NCBI GenBank assembly: GCA_016124235.1 | Contig: WGOC01000005.1 | Coordinates: 18,714 to 82,713 of the forward strand | Length of the DNA stretch: 64,000 nt | Direction of reading: 5' to 3' | From: a bacterium | Lineage (GTDB): Bacteria > Verrucomicrobiota > Verrucomicrobiia > Limisphaerales > RI-55 | In this document: positions 1 through 8,793 of the stretch, piece after piece | How positions within the stretch are numbered: the first letter of the stretch is position 1 | Layout: each line of letters starts with the position of its first letter | Notes under the pieces: model-generated | The model's database searches: none | What the model was told of the DNA's origin: nothing | The model's input: only the letters and a program-made list of their open reading frames with translations | Made by a program: the position numbers and the translations under genes

Positions 1-3000
1 TGATAAACCAAAAAAGGTGGGGCCCAGCGAACCTTGTTTGCCACCGAACTGACACGATAGGTCACAATCGGGGAAGCGATGACATTCGGCGACTTGCCAT
101 TGTCCTCCATGGCGACGACCCAGAGGTACTGGCCCTTTACGCTGACGGTGGTCCCCTGCACCTGATTGATCTGCGCGTCAAGATCACCTCCGACCACGAC
201 AACCAGATCGTTGCTTTGCACTTGCCCGTGCTGGCTCCGCTTGTAGTCGTAGTGCGGAACAACCACCAGGTCACGGGGCTGGCCGCGCAACGGAACCCGG
301 TTCAAAAACTTGGGTTGGAGCGGAGTCGAGATATCATAAATGCTCAACTGATCGGCCGGCGGGCCTTGCTCAACCACGTACAACCGGTTGCCGCTGATCG
401 CCGCGCCACGACCGTTGACGACGCCTCCCAACGACGCACTCGACGCGGGCGGCGTACGAAAGGTCGTCGTGAACGTCTCCGCTGAATCGGTACTTGGAAG
501 CTGATCGAGCGGTTGCCCGGCCAGATCGCGAACCGACTGGCCCGACAGCGTCAATCGATACTCACCATCGGGATTCAAGCCCGGATACTGCAGGCTCAAT
601 GACTGCTGACTCGCGCTCAGCCGGACGATGGGAGCAACATCAGTTGCCGATCCGCTCAGTGTGATTCCCTCCAGATGATTCGTGACGTACGAATCAATGG
701 GTTTGTTGAAGAACAAAATAATCTGACCATCTTCGCCCACGAAGCCGTCGTTCGACGGCTTGACCTCCACGACCAATGGACCATGCACGTCATTGGTATC
801 TGGCGCTGGAATATTCGGGACTGGAGTCGGCGGTTGGGGACCGGTGAAGGCGACTCCGTAGGGTATGTTGGCGTCCTGAAAAAAGTTCTGGCCGCGAACA
901 TTGACCTGCAGCTGGGCCAGAACCGGGCGGTTCACGTTCAACGTGCCCGTCCAGCGTGAGCTGGTACCGATTTTGGCAAGATTCGCATTGTCCAACGAAT
1001 ACACCACGTTGGTCTCAACCTTGCCGGTTAACAGGTTGGTCCGGCCCATCTGAACGATCTTGACCTTGATGTCCGGCGCTTCGACGGGCTGGGATGCGTT
1101 GACAATGATTTGAGCTGGTTGACCGGCGGCCGGTTGCACCGGTACGGTGGAAATGCTTACAGTCGGCGGCGTTTCCGTGTCGGACGGCACTTGGAAAAAG
1201 AAGTTTTTGTAAACGACACCAGAAAGGGTCAGATCGCCCTGTTGGCCCGGAACGAAGTTAAGCGGATTGGCCGACTCAGTCTGGGTATCTTGAAAACGCG
1301 GGTGCGTGGCGGTCACAACATAATTCGCGCCCGCTGCCGGCGCCACAGTCAGGAAGTATCCGTCGGCGCCCGATGTGGCGTAGACCATGCCCGGAAACAA
1401 TCTGCCGGCCTGCCGGTTTAACGGTCCGCCACTCAGGCTGACCGTCACGAACGCGCCGCTCAACGGCTTTGAAATCACCAATGCCCGTTGGTACATCGCC
1501 GTGTAGGCAGCACTGACAAAGGCCTGGGCCTGGCCCACCACAAATCCCAAATCCACCAGCCCCATCGTCTGCGCCAAGTAGACCGGGATGTCCACACTAC
1601 CATTTCCCGTCTGCAGGTTGACCGCCGAATTGATCACTCCGGCACGTTGCAATTCGAGCGCGACATCATACGGCAGCGCGGCAACCTTGCCTTTGATAAC
1701 GACCGGACGCGGGCCAAAAAGCAACGGAACCAATACCTGGTTGAACCCAATCTGAATCGGTAATGCTGCAGGACCAAGCGCTGGAAGGACCAAACCAATC
1801 GAGGTATCCAGAAATCCGTCCGCCACCTGCTGGCTGTCTCCACTTTGAATCCTAATCGCACCACCGGGTTTGAATGGAGCGGGTGTGTTCGTCCGCGGCG
1901 TAAACAACATCTGGTCCCTGATCTCGTAGGTGGTGATGTCCTCGGTATCGCGCACGACGGCCAACGCGGCCGTCACGTTCGTCGGCGCTTCATTGGTCGG
2001 ATACCCCGCCGCCGTCAGATCAACGGGAAACCTCACTTGCATTGGCAGCGTGGGTGGATTGCCTTCCACGTGCAGGTTAAGAGCCGTTCCGGCCACTGTG
2101 GCATTGGTTGGCATCACACCGCCCACCTGACTCTGAAGTTCGAGCACGTTCAGTGGATCTATCTTAAACTTGGTACGGCCCTGAATCGCGTTTGGGGGCA
2201 GGCTTATCGTGACTGGGCCGGCGTCGCTCTGGACCTGCAGGTCGCCACCACGGGAATACAAACCGACAAAACCATCATCGAATTCCTGCCGACTCACCGG
2301 CACGTAAACGCGCGTTCCATTCAAATTCACAAATGTCGCGCTGATCACATCCTCCTCCGTGCCGTTGATGAAGCTGCTGAAACTGCCGTCCGGTTTGCTA
2401 AGCACGGTCTGCGTCTCCCCGGAATCCTCGTTCACCAACACCACCGGCACTGCGGGATCCGCGACTCCCGGCTGCCCATGCACGACAATCGCATACGGAT
2501 CATCTCCCGGCGTAAACGCCGGAATCTCATTTTGAATCTCCACCGGCACGTTGGTGGCCCCGGGCTCGTAAATTACGAGTTGAGCAGTCGTGATCCGAGT
2601 GCTGGGCGCCACCGTTGTAAAACTAAATTCTTTTGAGCCTTCGAGCGCCATGCCGGTCGGATCCGCGATCGTGGAAGCCAACCGCACGCGATAGATCGTG
2701 CTGGAATCGAGATCCGTGGCGGGGCTCAACGTGGCCGTCGTGTTCTTCAGATCCAACGTCAACGAGGCCGGTACCACTGAATCATCTGGTTTGAGGATTT
2801 GAATGGCGTCGCCAACGACCGTTGCCGGATTGACGGCTTCGGTGAAACGAATCACTACACTGAGCACTCGAGCAACCTGTGTCGCGCCGTCAGTCGGCGA
2901 AATGGAAGCCACACGTGGACCGGCGGGCGCGGTGCCAAGATCCTGCCCCACTGGAATCATCGGATCGGCGACATTAGCGGTCGCGAAGCCGGTATCGCCG

Positions 3001-5864
3001 GTCGTCGGATCAGTGACGCCAACTTCTACGTCACCGGTCGGTGCCACTAGTTGGTAGCGGCCCTGATCATCGGTCAGTGTGAGCCACGGGAGGCCGGTCA
3101 ATCGGACCGGCATGCCCGCTTGCACATTGCCTTGTCCGTTACGCGCCACACCACTGATCAATCCCTGCGGTTGCGCGACTTCAACCAGAACGTATTGTCC
3201 GGATCCTCGCAGGCCGGCGAGAGCTTCGCCGGTGGTTGGTTCAAGACTATTCAGGTTGCCGTTGGCATCGCTTTGCAGGCGTTCGATTGGTTGCAGACCG
3301 TAGATACCCACATCACTCAACACACGGGCCAAAACAAACAATCCGTTGGTGGGCGCACCGGTCAGTTGCGGAACCAAGCCACCGCTGACCGTCGAGCGAT
3401 CAACCGTCAGATCAAAGGCACCAACGACCTCGAACCCGTCCGCCATCAAGTTGGTGAAAACGGTTGAATCCACGCGGCGAAGTCGCAGGGCGCTGGGTCC
3501 GGTCAACTGGCCGCTGCCCGCGAGGACACGAATTCCATCCGCGCCGATTTGACCACCGTTGGTATCCAGCGCGATGCCATCGAATGTCCCTTGCGGAAGC
3601 ACGTCGACACGAACGGCCGCCTCGTCCAGTTGGTCGGGACCAAACAGTAAAACAGGGCGCATTGGAAAACTGGCGTTCAGCGTTTGCGGATCCTGATCAC
3701 CCGGCCTCTGATATCCCACAATGTATTGCTCATACTGCGGCGTCAGGCGAAGCGATCCGTCGCTCAACAAATAGGACTCCGTGACCTCACCGCGCAGCAG
3801 ATAACCACTCGGCAAGTTAGCGGTGGCATGTTGAATCTTTAGATTGGCCGTGCCCGTCGCGAGCGCCGGTATCACGCTCGCGGGGCTCGCCGGTGGCGTC
3901 ACACTTCCGTCCGCCGTCAGGCCGGCCGCGTCAATTTCCGCGGGCAGATCGTATCCTTGGAGCGCCGCGCCCACCTGTGCAGGCGGCGGAGCGGTTTCCC
4001 CAATGTCCGCCACGACCAACGCGTAAGCGCCCGTCGCACCGAGACTGACATTCAGGACATTGGTGCCGTTGCCCGGAACGGTTTGTTCGACCGTCCACTG
4101 CAAGGCGTTGGTGTTCCACCTCACCAACGCCGCCAATTCCGTTGCTCTGATTGCGCCCGTCGGCTTGAGTTTTGCCGCAAGCGGCGATGCAAATGGACTA
4201 TTCGCTTCGATCCAGAATGCGTTCAGCGGACTCCAACCCAGCGGGAGGAACGCGGGAAGATTTTGTCCGGTCAGTGGCGTCAAGGTGACCGTCGTGCTTT
4301 GATTCACAATGCCCGAGCCAAAATCGATCGTGATCGAACCGGTCGCGTTGGTAACCTGGGTTCCACCAAGCGGTGATACAACGAACGTATTTTCCGATCG
4401 TTTGGTCAGCCGTGGGTTGGGAAGCACAGCCGTCTGATCGAGCGTCAGGTCTTGTTTTCGCCAAACCGGAAGATAGCCGTCCGTCACAAATTTCACGATG
4501 TGCTCTCCCGGTCCCTGACCAAATGATGCGACGCCCGATGGTGAATCACTCAACTGACTCGTACTTCCGGCAGGTCCCGCGATATCCAACTCGACTCCCG
4601 GCAACGGCTGGCCAGCGTCGTTCAGACTCCTCGTGATCCCGAGCGCCGCCGCCTTGGGCGGACGTGCCACAAAAAACTTGGTGACCAGCGACGGCGCCGA
4701 CGTTCCGCTTCGGCCCAGCATCAACGTTCGTTTCCCGGTTCCCTGCCCCGGTGCCAATGACGCATCCGCGGACCAACCACTGAGATCAAGGAATTGTTTT
4801 CCGCTTGCTGTCGCCCCGTCGCTCAGCTGGATTCCGGTTGTCCCGGAAAACGAATCCACGAGCAGCACTAATGGTCCGGCAAGGACGCGCGCCGACGTGT
4901 TGGTCACCGCGACCTCAACGTTCCAAACGTTGAGCGCGCGGTTAAGGCGCATGGAACTGAAATAGACAGACACATCAGAGGAAGCTTCCTGCAATGTGAT
5001 GTCGCCCCCATTCAGATGAAACGCCTGCTCTGTCTGCGCGTCTGCACGCAAAGGCAGAAGAACAACCGCGGCCAACAGGAAAAAAATGAAAAAGCGAAGC
5101 CACTTTTCCGAAAGCCCCCTCCGACGGTGCGTCGAGGTTCCATCTCTACTGAATCGCGATTCGTCATCGCTCTTGGCTTCGCTGGCGAGTGCTTTGGCCG
5201 CATGACCGCGAATCAACTTTCTCTGGTCGAACTGGTTGAATGCCAGCAGGCCAATTCCGCCGGCCAGGAGAAGCCCCCACGTCGCCGGTTCCGGAACGAC
5301 GTTCAAATCGGCAAACCAACCCTGCGAGGCGATTCCATTGTCGTTGTTGAACAGATCGAAATAAAGCGTCAACGGCTGACCGACCGCCTCCTGCGGCAGT
5401 GCGACTTTGATGTCGTAAGCCCATTGATAGTTCAAACTCGGAGTCAGGCTCGGATAATCAATTGGCATTCGCAGAATGCTCGATTCGGCAAGCAAGGTCG
5501 CACCCGGTGTCGGCGGTGCCCAGACCACGCCGGACGGATCTACCGTCACCAAAACCATGGTTAGAAACGCCAGATCATCCTGAATCGTCAGCGTGAAGGA
5601 ATCGCCAAAGGCTCCCGGCTGCAAAACTTCATCGGTGGCAAAACCGAACTTCAACTCCAGCAACGGATTCGAAACGTCGTTCGCAACCGAGAATGCCGAT
5701 TGGCCCGAAATTAGAGACTGACCGGCCGTCGTATTGTAGACCACTGGCGAAAACGTGCCTTGGCCAAAAGCAAAGCTGCCTCCGAAAAGATTAAGAACGA
5801 GCATTAAGGACAACGGACCTGGAAATCGGAACCGATTGAATTGCCTATGGTTACAACTTGCCAT
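1..5864 (-). CDS. Giant secreted Ig-like/adhesin-type protein fused to an N-terminal PEP-CTERM protein (3' end outside window)
   Basis: One minus-strand frame is open from the ATG at 5864 to the left edge (at least 1,954 codons), so it is absent from the ORF track. Residues 1-34 are a signal peptide. Residues about 35-185 are a small secreted domain. Residues 191-216 are a PEP-CTERM signal (VPEPATWG, hydrophobic stretch, QRK). I checked every codon from there to the next part and found no stop. Residues 254-276 are a second signal-peptide-like stretch (KWLRFFIFFLLAAVV) ending in ADA. The rest has carboxypeptidase-regulatory-like segments, SbsA/Big_5-like Ig domains near residues 990 and 1700, and an LVIVD-like stretch near 1820. 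A role in cell-surface or extracellular attachment is inferred. The fusion may be real or may reflect an indel in the A7 tract at 5080-5086; a separate gene would then start at about 5143-5167. Confidence 0.85.
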   Translation of the reverse strand, partial: MASCNHRQFNRFRFPGPLSLMLVLNLFGGSFAFGQGTFSPVVYNTTAGQSLISGQSAFSVANDVSNPLLELKFGFATDEVLQPGAFGDSFTLTIQDDLAFLTMVLVTVDPSGVVWAPPTPGATLLAESSILRMPIDYPSLTPSLNYQWAYDIKVALPQEAVGQPLTLYFDLFNNDNGIASQGWFADLNVVPEPATWGLLLAGGIGLLAFNQFDQRKLIRGHAAKALASEAKSDDESRFSRDGTSTHRRRGLSEKWLRFFIFFLLAAVVLLPLRADAQTEQAFHLNGGDITLQEASSDVSVYFSSMRLNRALNVWNVEVAVTNTSARVLAGPLVLLVDSFSGTTGIQLSDGATASGKQFLDLSGWSADASLAPGQGTGKRTLMLGRSGTSAPSLVTKFFVARPPKAAALGITRSLNDAGQPLPGVELDIAGPAGSTSQLSDSPSGVASFGQGPGEHIVKFVTDGYLPVWRKQDLTLDQTAVLPNPRLTKRSENTFVVSPLGGTQVTNATGSITIDFGSGIVNQSTTVTLTPLTGQNLPAFLPLGWSPLNAFWIEANSPFASPLAAKLKPTGAIRATELAALVRWNTNALQWTVEQTVPGNGTNVLNVSLGATGAYALVVADIGETAPPPAQVGAALQGYDLPAEIDAAGLTADGSVTPPASPASVIPALATGTANLKIQHATANLPSGYLLRGEVTESYLLSDGSLRLTPQYEQYIVGYQRPGDQDPQTLNASFPMRPVLLFGPDQLDEAAVRVDVLPQGTFDGIALDTNGGQIGADGIRVLAGSGQLTGPSALRLRRVDSTVFTNLMADGFEVVGAFDLTVDRSTVSGGLVPQLTGAPTNGLFVLARVLSDVGIYGLQPIERLQSDANGNLNSLEPTTGEALAGLRGSGQYVLVEVAQPQGLISGVARNGQGNVQAGMPVRLTGLPWLTLTDDQGRYQLVAPTGDVEVGVTDPTTGDTGFATANVADPMIPVGQDLGTAPAGPRVASISPTDGATQVARVLSVVIRFTEAVNPATVVGDAIQILKPDDSVVPASLTLDLKNTTATLSPATDLDSSTIYRVRLASTIADPTGMALEGSKEFSFTTVAPSTRITTAQLVIYEPGATNVPVEIQNEIPAFTPGDDPYAIVVHGQPGVADPAVPVVLVNEDSGETQTVLSKPDGSFSSFINGTEEDVISATFVNLNGTRVYVPVSRQEFDDGFVGLYSRGGDLQVQSDAGPVTISLPPNAIQGRTKFKIDPLNVLELQSQVGGVMPTNATVAGTALNLHVEGNPPTLPMQVRFPVDLTAAGYPTNEAPTNVTAALAVVRDTEDITTYEIRDQMLFTPRTNTPAPFKPGGAIRIQSGDSQQVADGFLDTSIGLVLPALGPAALPIQIGFNQVLVPLLFGPRPVVIKGKVAALPYDVALELQRAGVINSAVNLQTGNGSVDIPVYLAQTMGLVDLGFVVGQAQAFVSAAYTAMYQRALVISKPLSGAFVTVSLSGGPLNRQAGRLFPGMVYATSGADGYFLTVAPAAGANYVVTATHPRFQDTQTESANPLNFVPGQQGDLTLSGVVYKNFFFQVPSDTETPPTVSISTVPVQPAAGQPAQIIVNASQPVEAPDIKVKIVQMGRTNLLTGKVETNVVYSLDNANLAKIGTSSRWTGTLNVNRPVLAQLQVNVRGQNFFQDANIPYGVAFTGPQPPTPVPNIPAPDTNDVHGPLVVEVKPSNDGFVGEDGQIILFFNKPIDSYVTNHLEGITLSGSATDVAPIVRLSASQQSLSLQYPGLNPDGEYRLTLSGQSVRDLAGQPLDQLPSTDSAETFTTTFRTPPASSASLGGVVNGRGAAISGNRLYVVEQGPPADQLSIYDISTPLQPKFLNRVPLRGQPRDLVVVPHYDYKRSQHGQVQSNDLVVVVGGDLDAQINQVQGTTVSVKGQYLWVVAMEDNGKSPNVIASPIVTYRVSSVANKVRWAPPFLVY
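5080..5086. repeat. A7 (T7 on coding strand) homopolymer at the fusion junction
   Basis: Seven consecutive A on the plus strand lie inside the second signal-peptide-like segment of the giant ORF. With T7 the downstream protein is in frame with the PEP-CTERM protein. With one extra T, a frame beginning at ATG 5203, 5167 or 5143 would join the downstream protein and give a good signal peptide (basic N-region with RR, then a hydrophobic core ending in ADA). The tract could be a sequencing indel, a slippage site or neither. Confidence 0.6.
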
Positions 5865-6285
5865 TTGCAGGGATTGGGCTGGAAAATCGTCACGAATTTC
5901 TTACGCGAAATTCGACTCTGGTTTCACGATCAAATCCCTAAGCGTCTGAACAAGAGCCGTTTGCCCCTATTGCCTGATCTGAATTCCGCGCAGGTAGCGC
6001 CGTCTGCCGGTAGCGGCCCTTAGAAAAGAGGTCCCGCGCGCATCAAAGCCCGGCGTGGTCTGATGCCTCACCCAAATGACCTCAACAGCAATTTGTCACC
6101 TGCCCTTTACGGCGGGCCTCGACCGGCGCCGAGCGATGGCAAGCAGAGTGAGCACGACAGATTGAAGTTTGTCGTCGGTTCGCACGCGTTTATGGTTTGC
6201 ACCCGGTGATAACCGAGCGTTAACGGACTTAACCGTCAGTCGCTTGGATCGCCGAGCGAATCGGGCAGACTCAACACGATTTGAT
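5865..6285. other. Divergent intergenic region
   Basis: This stretch separates the giant minus-strand gene from the plus-strand M48 peptidase and should hold promoters for both. I found no clear -35/-10 pair, no convincing hairpin and no believable small gene. The track's two small plus-strand ORFs here overlap each other and resemble nothing. A TTG-initiated extension of the peptidase from 6169 lies in the right-hand part. Confidence 0.4.
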
Positions 6286-7056
6286 GTGAGCGGACTTTTT
6301 TACAATCTGGGCCGGAGACTTGGGCGGGCGACCATCCCCGCCATTCGCAAGACTCGATGGATTTACGACGGACTCGCCGGTAGCGATGCGGATGCGCTAC
6401 GAGCGGAGGCGAACCTCGGCGCCGTGCTGGCAAAGGAACTCCGCGCCGCCACGCAACCCGCGAATGATCCAGCACTCACTTCCCTCGTGGCCGAACTAGG
6501 CCAGCGATTGGCGCCTCCCGATGATGCTCAGCGCGATTTCCGCTGCGACGTGCTTCACGATGACTTGCCGAACGCGGTGGCGTTGCCGGGTGGATACATC
6601 TTCATCAATGATTCTCTCGTCGAGTTCTGCGACCGCCACCCGGACGAATTGGCATTTGTGATCGGGCATGAAATGGCGCATGTCATCAAGAGACACGCAT
6701 GGGATCGCGTGTTGAACGACGCCATGCTGCGCGTGGCCACGACCGTAAGTGGTCGTGCCGGAATGTTGGGCGCCTGGTTGCGCAAAAGCGGATTCGGTTT
6801 GTTGCAGAGTGCGCACTCCCGCGACCGTGAACTCGCCGCGGACACTTTGGGCATGGACTTGACGATCGCGGCGGGCTTTTCGCCGTCCGGCGCTATCGCG
6901 TTGCTGCGCCGAATGGCGGAGTTGGAGGCGGACGCAAACGGTAATGCCCAGTATTTCTCGTCCCATCCTCCGGCCCGCGAGCGCATCAGTCACCTCGAAA
7001 ATTTCCTGAAAAAGCGATCGTCGCCGCCGGGCACAAACAATCCGGACGACGAATAA
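6286..7056 (+). CDS. M48-family zinc metallopeptidase
   Basis: The protein has the zinc-binding HExxH motif (IGHEMAHVIKRH) followed by the downstream glutamate region RELAADTLG, which is the arrangement of M48 peptidases. PGGYIFIND just before the motif is also typical of the family, as is the closing SSHPPARERI. The ORF track begins at a TTG (6169). I prefer GTG 6286 because homologues usually begin close to the FYNLGRRLGRA segment; neither start has a clear ribosome-binding site. There is no obvious signal peptide or membrane helix, so its location is uncertain. It probably degrades misfolded or damaged proteins; the substrate is unknown. It converges with the next gene. Confidence 0.85.
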   Translation: MSGLFYNLGRRLGRATIPAIRKTRWIYDGLAGSDADALRAEANLGAVLAKELRAATQPANDPALTSLVAELGQRLAPPDDAQRDFRCDVLHDDLPNAVALPGGYIFINDSLVEFCDRHPDELAFVIGHEMAHVIKRHAWDRVLNDAMLRVATTVSGRAGMLGAWLRKSGFGLLQSAHSRDRELAADTLGMDLTIAAGFSPSGAIALLRRMAELEADANGNAQYFSSHPPARERISHLENFLKKRSSPPGTNNPDDE

Positions 7057-7064
7057 GATCGCCA

Positions 7065-7084
7065 CCGACAAACCAAATTGTCGG
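7065..7084. terminator. Convergent hairpin terminator candidate
   Basis: A perfect 7-bp inverted repeat (CCGACAA / TTGTCGG, 6-nt loop) sits in the 40-bp gap between the stops of the convergent M48 peptidase and the unknown gene. It lacks a clear T-tract on either side, so it is only a plausible bidirectional terminator. Confidence 0.45.
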
Positions 7085-7096
7085 ATCAAAACTTTC

Positions 7097-7663
7097 TCAC
7101 TGCGGCATGATGATCTCTGCCAGATACCAGCCGATTGTTTTCAACTGGCAAATCTCGTACTGCCCCGGTAGTCCGCGACCGTCTTCCACCTGAATCCGGA
7201 CAACGCCCTTGATCACAATTCTTTGCTCGGCTGTGAACGTAGCCATACTCGGCGGCGGTTTGCGGACCTTTTCTTTGGTTCGGGAGAGGAACTCATCACG
7301 AACGGTCACACCGTTTATGGCGGGCGCGTCCAGATCGAAAGCCCAAAACCCCAGCCGCCCCGTGAGCACCGCCGCCATTCGGCCATCGGAGTTGGATGCG
7401 CGCACTTGTGCCGCCAAATCCTCCCGTTTCATTTCTCCGAGCAATTGACGAAACATCAGGATTGCGAACTCGCCAAGATATCCATCCTTTCGAAATACGG
7501 GATCGGGCAACAGCTCGGCGTTCTCAAAAAGATCACTTGATTCGTCCTTCTGGCCCCCGGCGGAAGATGCGGACTCGCCACGTGGCGGTTCCTGGTTCGC
7601 GCCAGGTTGGTCTGGAGAAGGCGGCACTTGAAACCAGGAAAGGATTCGCTGAAACAAAGTCAT
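7097..7663 (-). CDS. Protein of unknown function
   Basis: The ORF is 188 aa from the ATG at 7663; the track's start (7702) is a TTG. I do not recognise a family. The N-terminus (TLFQRILSWFQV) is amphipathic rather than a cleavable signal. It is followed by a proline/glycine/serine-rich linker to about residue 55 and then a compact C-terminal domain with regularly spaced hydrophobic residues. No catalytic motif is visible. It lies downstream of the structured intergenic element at 7740-7955 on the same strand, which could act as its leader. The codon pattern and the co-directional neighbours support a real gene. Confidence 0.6.
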   Translation of the reverse strand: MTLFQRILSWFQVPPSPDQPGANQEPPRGESASSAGGQKDESSDLFENAELLPDPVFRKDGYLGEFAILMFRQLLGEMKREDLAAQVRASNSDGRMAAVLTGRLGFWAFDLDAPAINGVTVRDEFLSRTKEKVRKPPPSMATFTAEQRIVIKGVVRIQVEDGRGLPGQYEICQLKTIGWYLAEIIMPQ

Positions 7664-7739
7664 GGTCAGTCGGATTGCGATCGCGTCACACTTCGAATTC
7701 AAAAGGTGATCTTAAGGTTCTTTCGGTGGGCTTAAAATT

Positions 7740-7955
7740 TGATCGAACCGTTACAATCAATTTGCGCGACCCCAAATGGGCTTGCATGAAGCACACAAAT
7801 GGCCGGCCCGGACTTCGCCCCGTCACCAACGATCCCTCCATCGCTGGACAACCTTTTGCCGAGATCGAAGTCCGTACCGGCCCCCCTCCACCGCAACCTG
7901 TGTTGCCACATGCACCGGCGCGCTTTGCTGGGGTGCGAAACACGGTGCATCCCAA
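7740..7955 (-). ncRNA. Candidate structured RNA or leader element
   Basis: The gap between two minus-strand genes is full of strong inverted repeats. The main one pairs 7801-7817 with 7866-7882: 9 bp (CGGACUUCG/CGAAGUCCG) plus a further 7 bp outside one mismatch. Inside it is an 8-bp hairpin (CCAGCGAU/AUCGUUGG). A perfect 8-bp stem (AUGCACCG/CGGUGCAU) pairs 7943-7950 with 7910-7917, and a UGUG-GCAA-CACA tetraloop hairpin lies between. At two positions the minus-strand RNA forms G-U wobbles where the plus strand would have A-C mismatches, which argues for minus-strand transcription. It matches no RNA class I recognise. It could be a leader of the 7663 gene, a free sRNA or an extragenic palindrome. 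Confidence 0.35.
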
Positions 7956-7999
7956 TCAATCGACGTTCCGCGGTATCACTATTTTTTCGCCCCGGAAAT

Positions 8000-8767
8000 T
8001 TACTTTTGGTCGGCGCCGTCACTCGCATCATGATGCAGTGTCAAATGCGAATAGATCGGAGCGAAGGTTTGTTTGGAAGTGCTGATCGCCGCAACTCCCG
8101 CAACAATGCTATTCTCGTCCCACGCTTTAGCGCGGAGTTCCTTGGGATTACCGTATTGCCAATGCTCGCCGTCGTGGCTCATGGCGCCCCGTATTTGTTT
8201 CCCACGCCGTTCAAGCCGCAACCAGGTCGGCTTGCCCGATTCGGTCGGCAGATCACCGGTCGTTCCCGGCTGTTCAAGTCGGCCATTCACGCGGATTTCA
8301 AAATTGGTGTACGGAATGGCGCGCGCGCCACCCAGGTTGAGCGTTGCGCGTTCAATGCGGACAAAATTTTCGTCATCAACGAACACCACAAGGCCAGCCC
8401 CGGTGTAACCGGTGCGACCGGTCTGGGTTGATTCACCGCTCGGTTGAAATTCCCCATCCACTCTTACCTGGATGGTGAAATCGCCTTTCACCGGTCTCAC
8501 CACACGAGGGGCGGTCGTGCTGGACATTTCGGGACTCAAATCATGAGGCTTTGCCGACCCTGGAACCGTGATCGTGAGCTTGCCGTCCGCGACCTTGAAC
8601 TGACAGTCGCCGGCCGGATCGATGGAATTGCCCCAGCCCTCGATTGATTGCTTCGTTATCGCAGGATCTGAGGCAAATACGACACTATGAACAAGGGCCG
8701 CAACTATTACGAGCAGGGCTCGGCTTTTCACGAGTGGGTATGTGACTGAGTTTTCTGAGTAGATCAT
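8000..8767 (-). CDS. Secreted DUF1349-like concanavalin-type domain protein
   Basis: The product is 255 aa with a signal peptide (SRALLVIVAALVHSVVFA). The body resembles the DUF1349 beta-sandwich family: GDFTIQVRVDGEF, then GAGLVVFVDDENFVRIERA, WLRLERRGKQI and a C-terminal strand ending YSHLTLHH. Such domains often occur in secreted or sugar-associated proteins of this group, but no catalytic residues are established, so binding is only inferred. The ATG at 8767 follows the PDGG-CTERM gene stop by 26 bp, so the two are probably co-transcribed. Confidence 0.7.
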   Translation of the reverse strand: MIYSENSVTYPLVKSRALLVIVAALVHSVVFASDPAITKQSIEGWGNSIDPAGDCQFKVADGKLTITVPGSAKPHDLSPEMSSTTAPRVVRPVKGDFTIQVRVDGEFQPSGESTQTGRTGYTGAGLVVFVDDENFVRIERATLNLGGARAIPYTNFEIRVNGRLEQPGTTGDLPTESGKPTWLRLERRGKQIRGAMSHDGEHWQYGNPKELRAKAWDENSIVAGVAAISTSKQTFAPIYSHLTLHHDASDGADQK

Positions 8768-8793
8768 GGATGTATTCGTGTAATGTTACATGG

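Noticed and set aside
1845-2636. 263-aa plus-strand ORF and several overlapping plus-strand ORFs in 1-5000
   Set aside because: They are shadows of the minus-strand giant ORF, whose translation reads as Ig-like protein throughout and explains the open frames opposite it.
7745-7775. GGTTCGATC resembling a tRNA or tmRNA T-arm on the minus strand
   Set aside because: The flanks do not form a T-stem, and there is no acceptor, anticodon arm or tmRNA core nearby.
7801-7820. GCGAAGUCCGGGC on the minus strand, similar to the RNase P RNA start region
   Set aside because: The rest of the conserved RNase P core is absent, and the motif is already paired in a simple stem.
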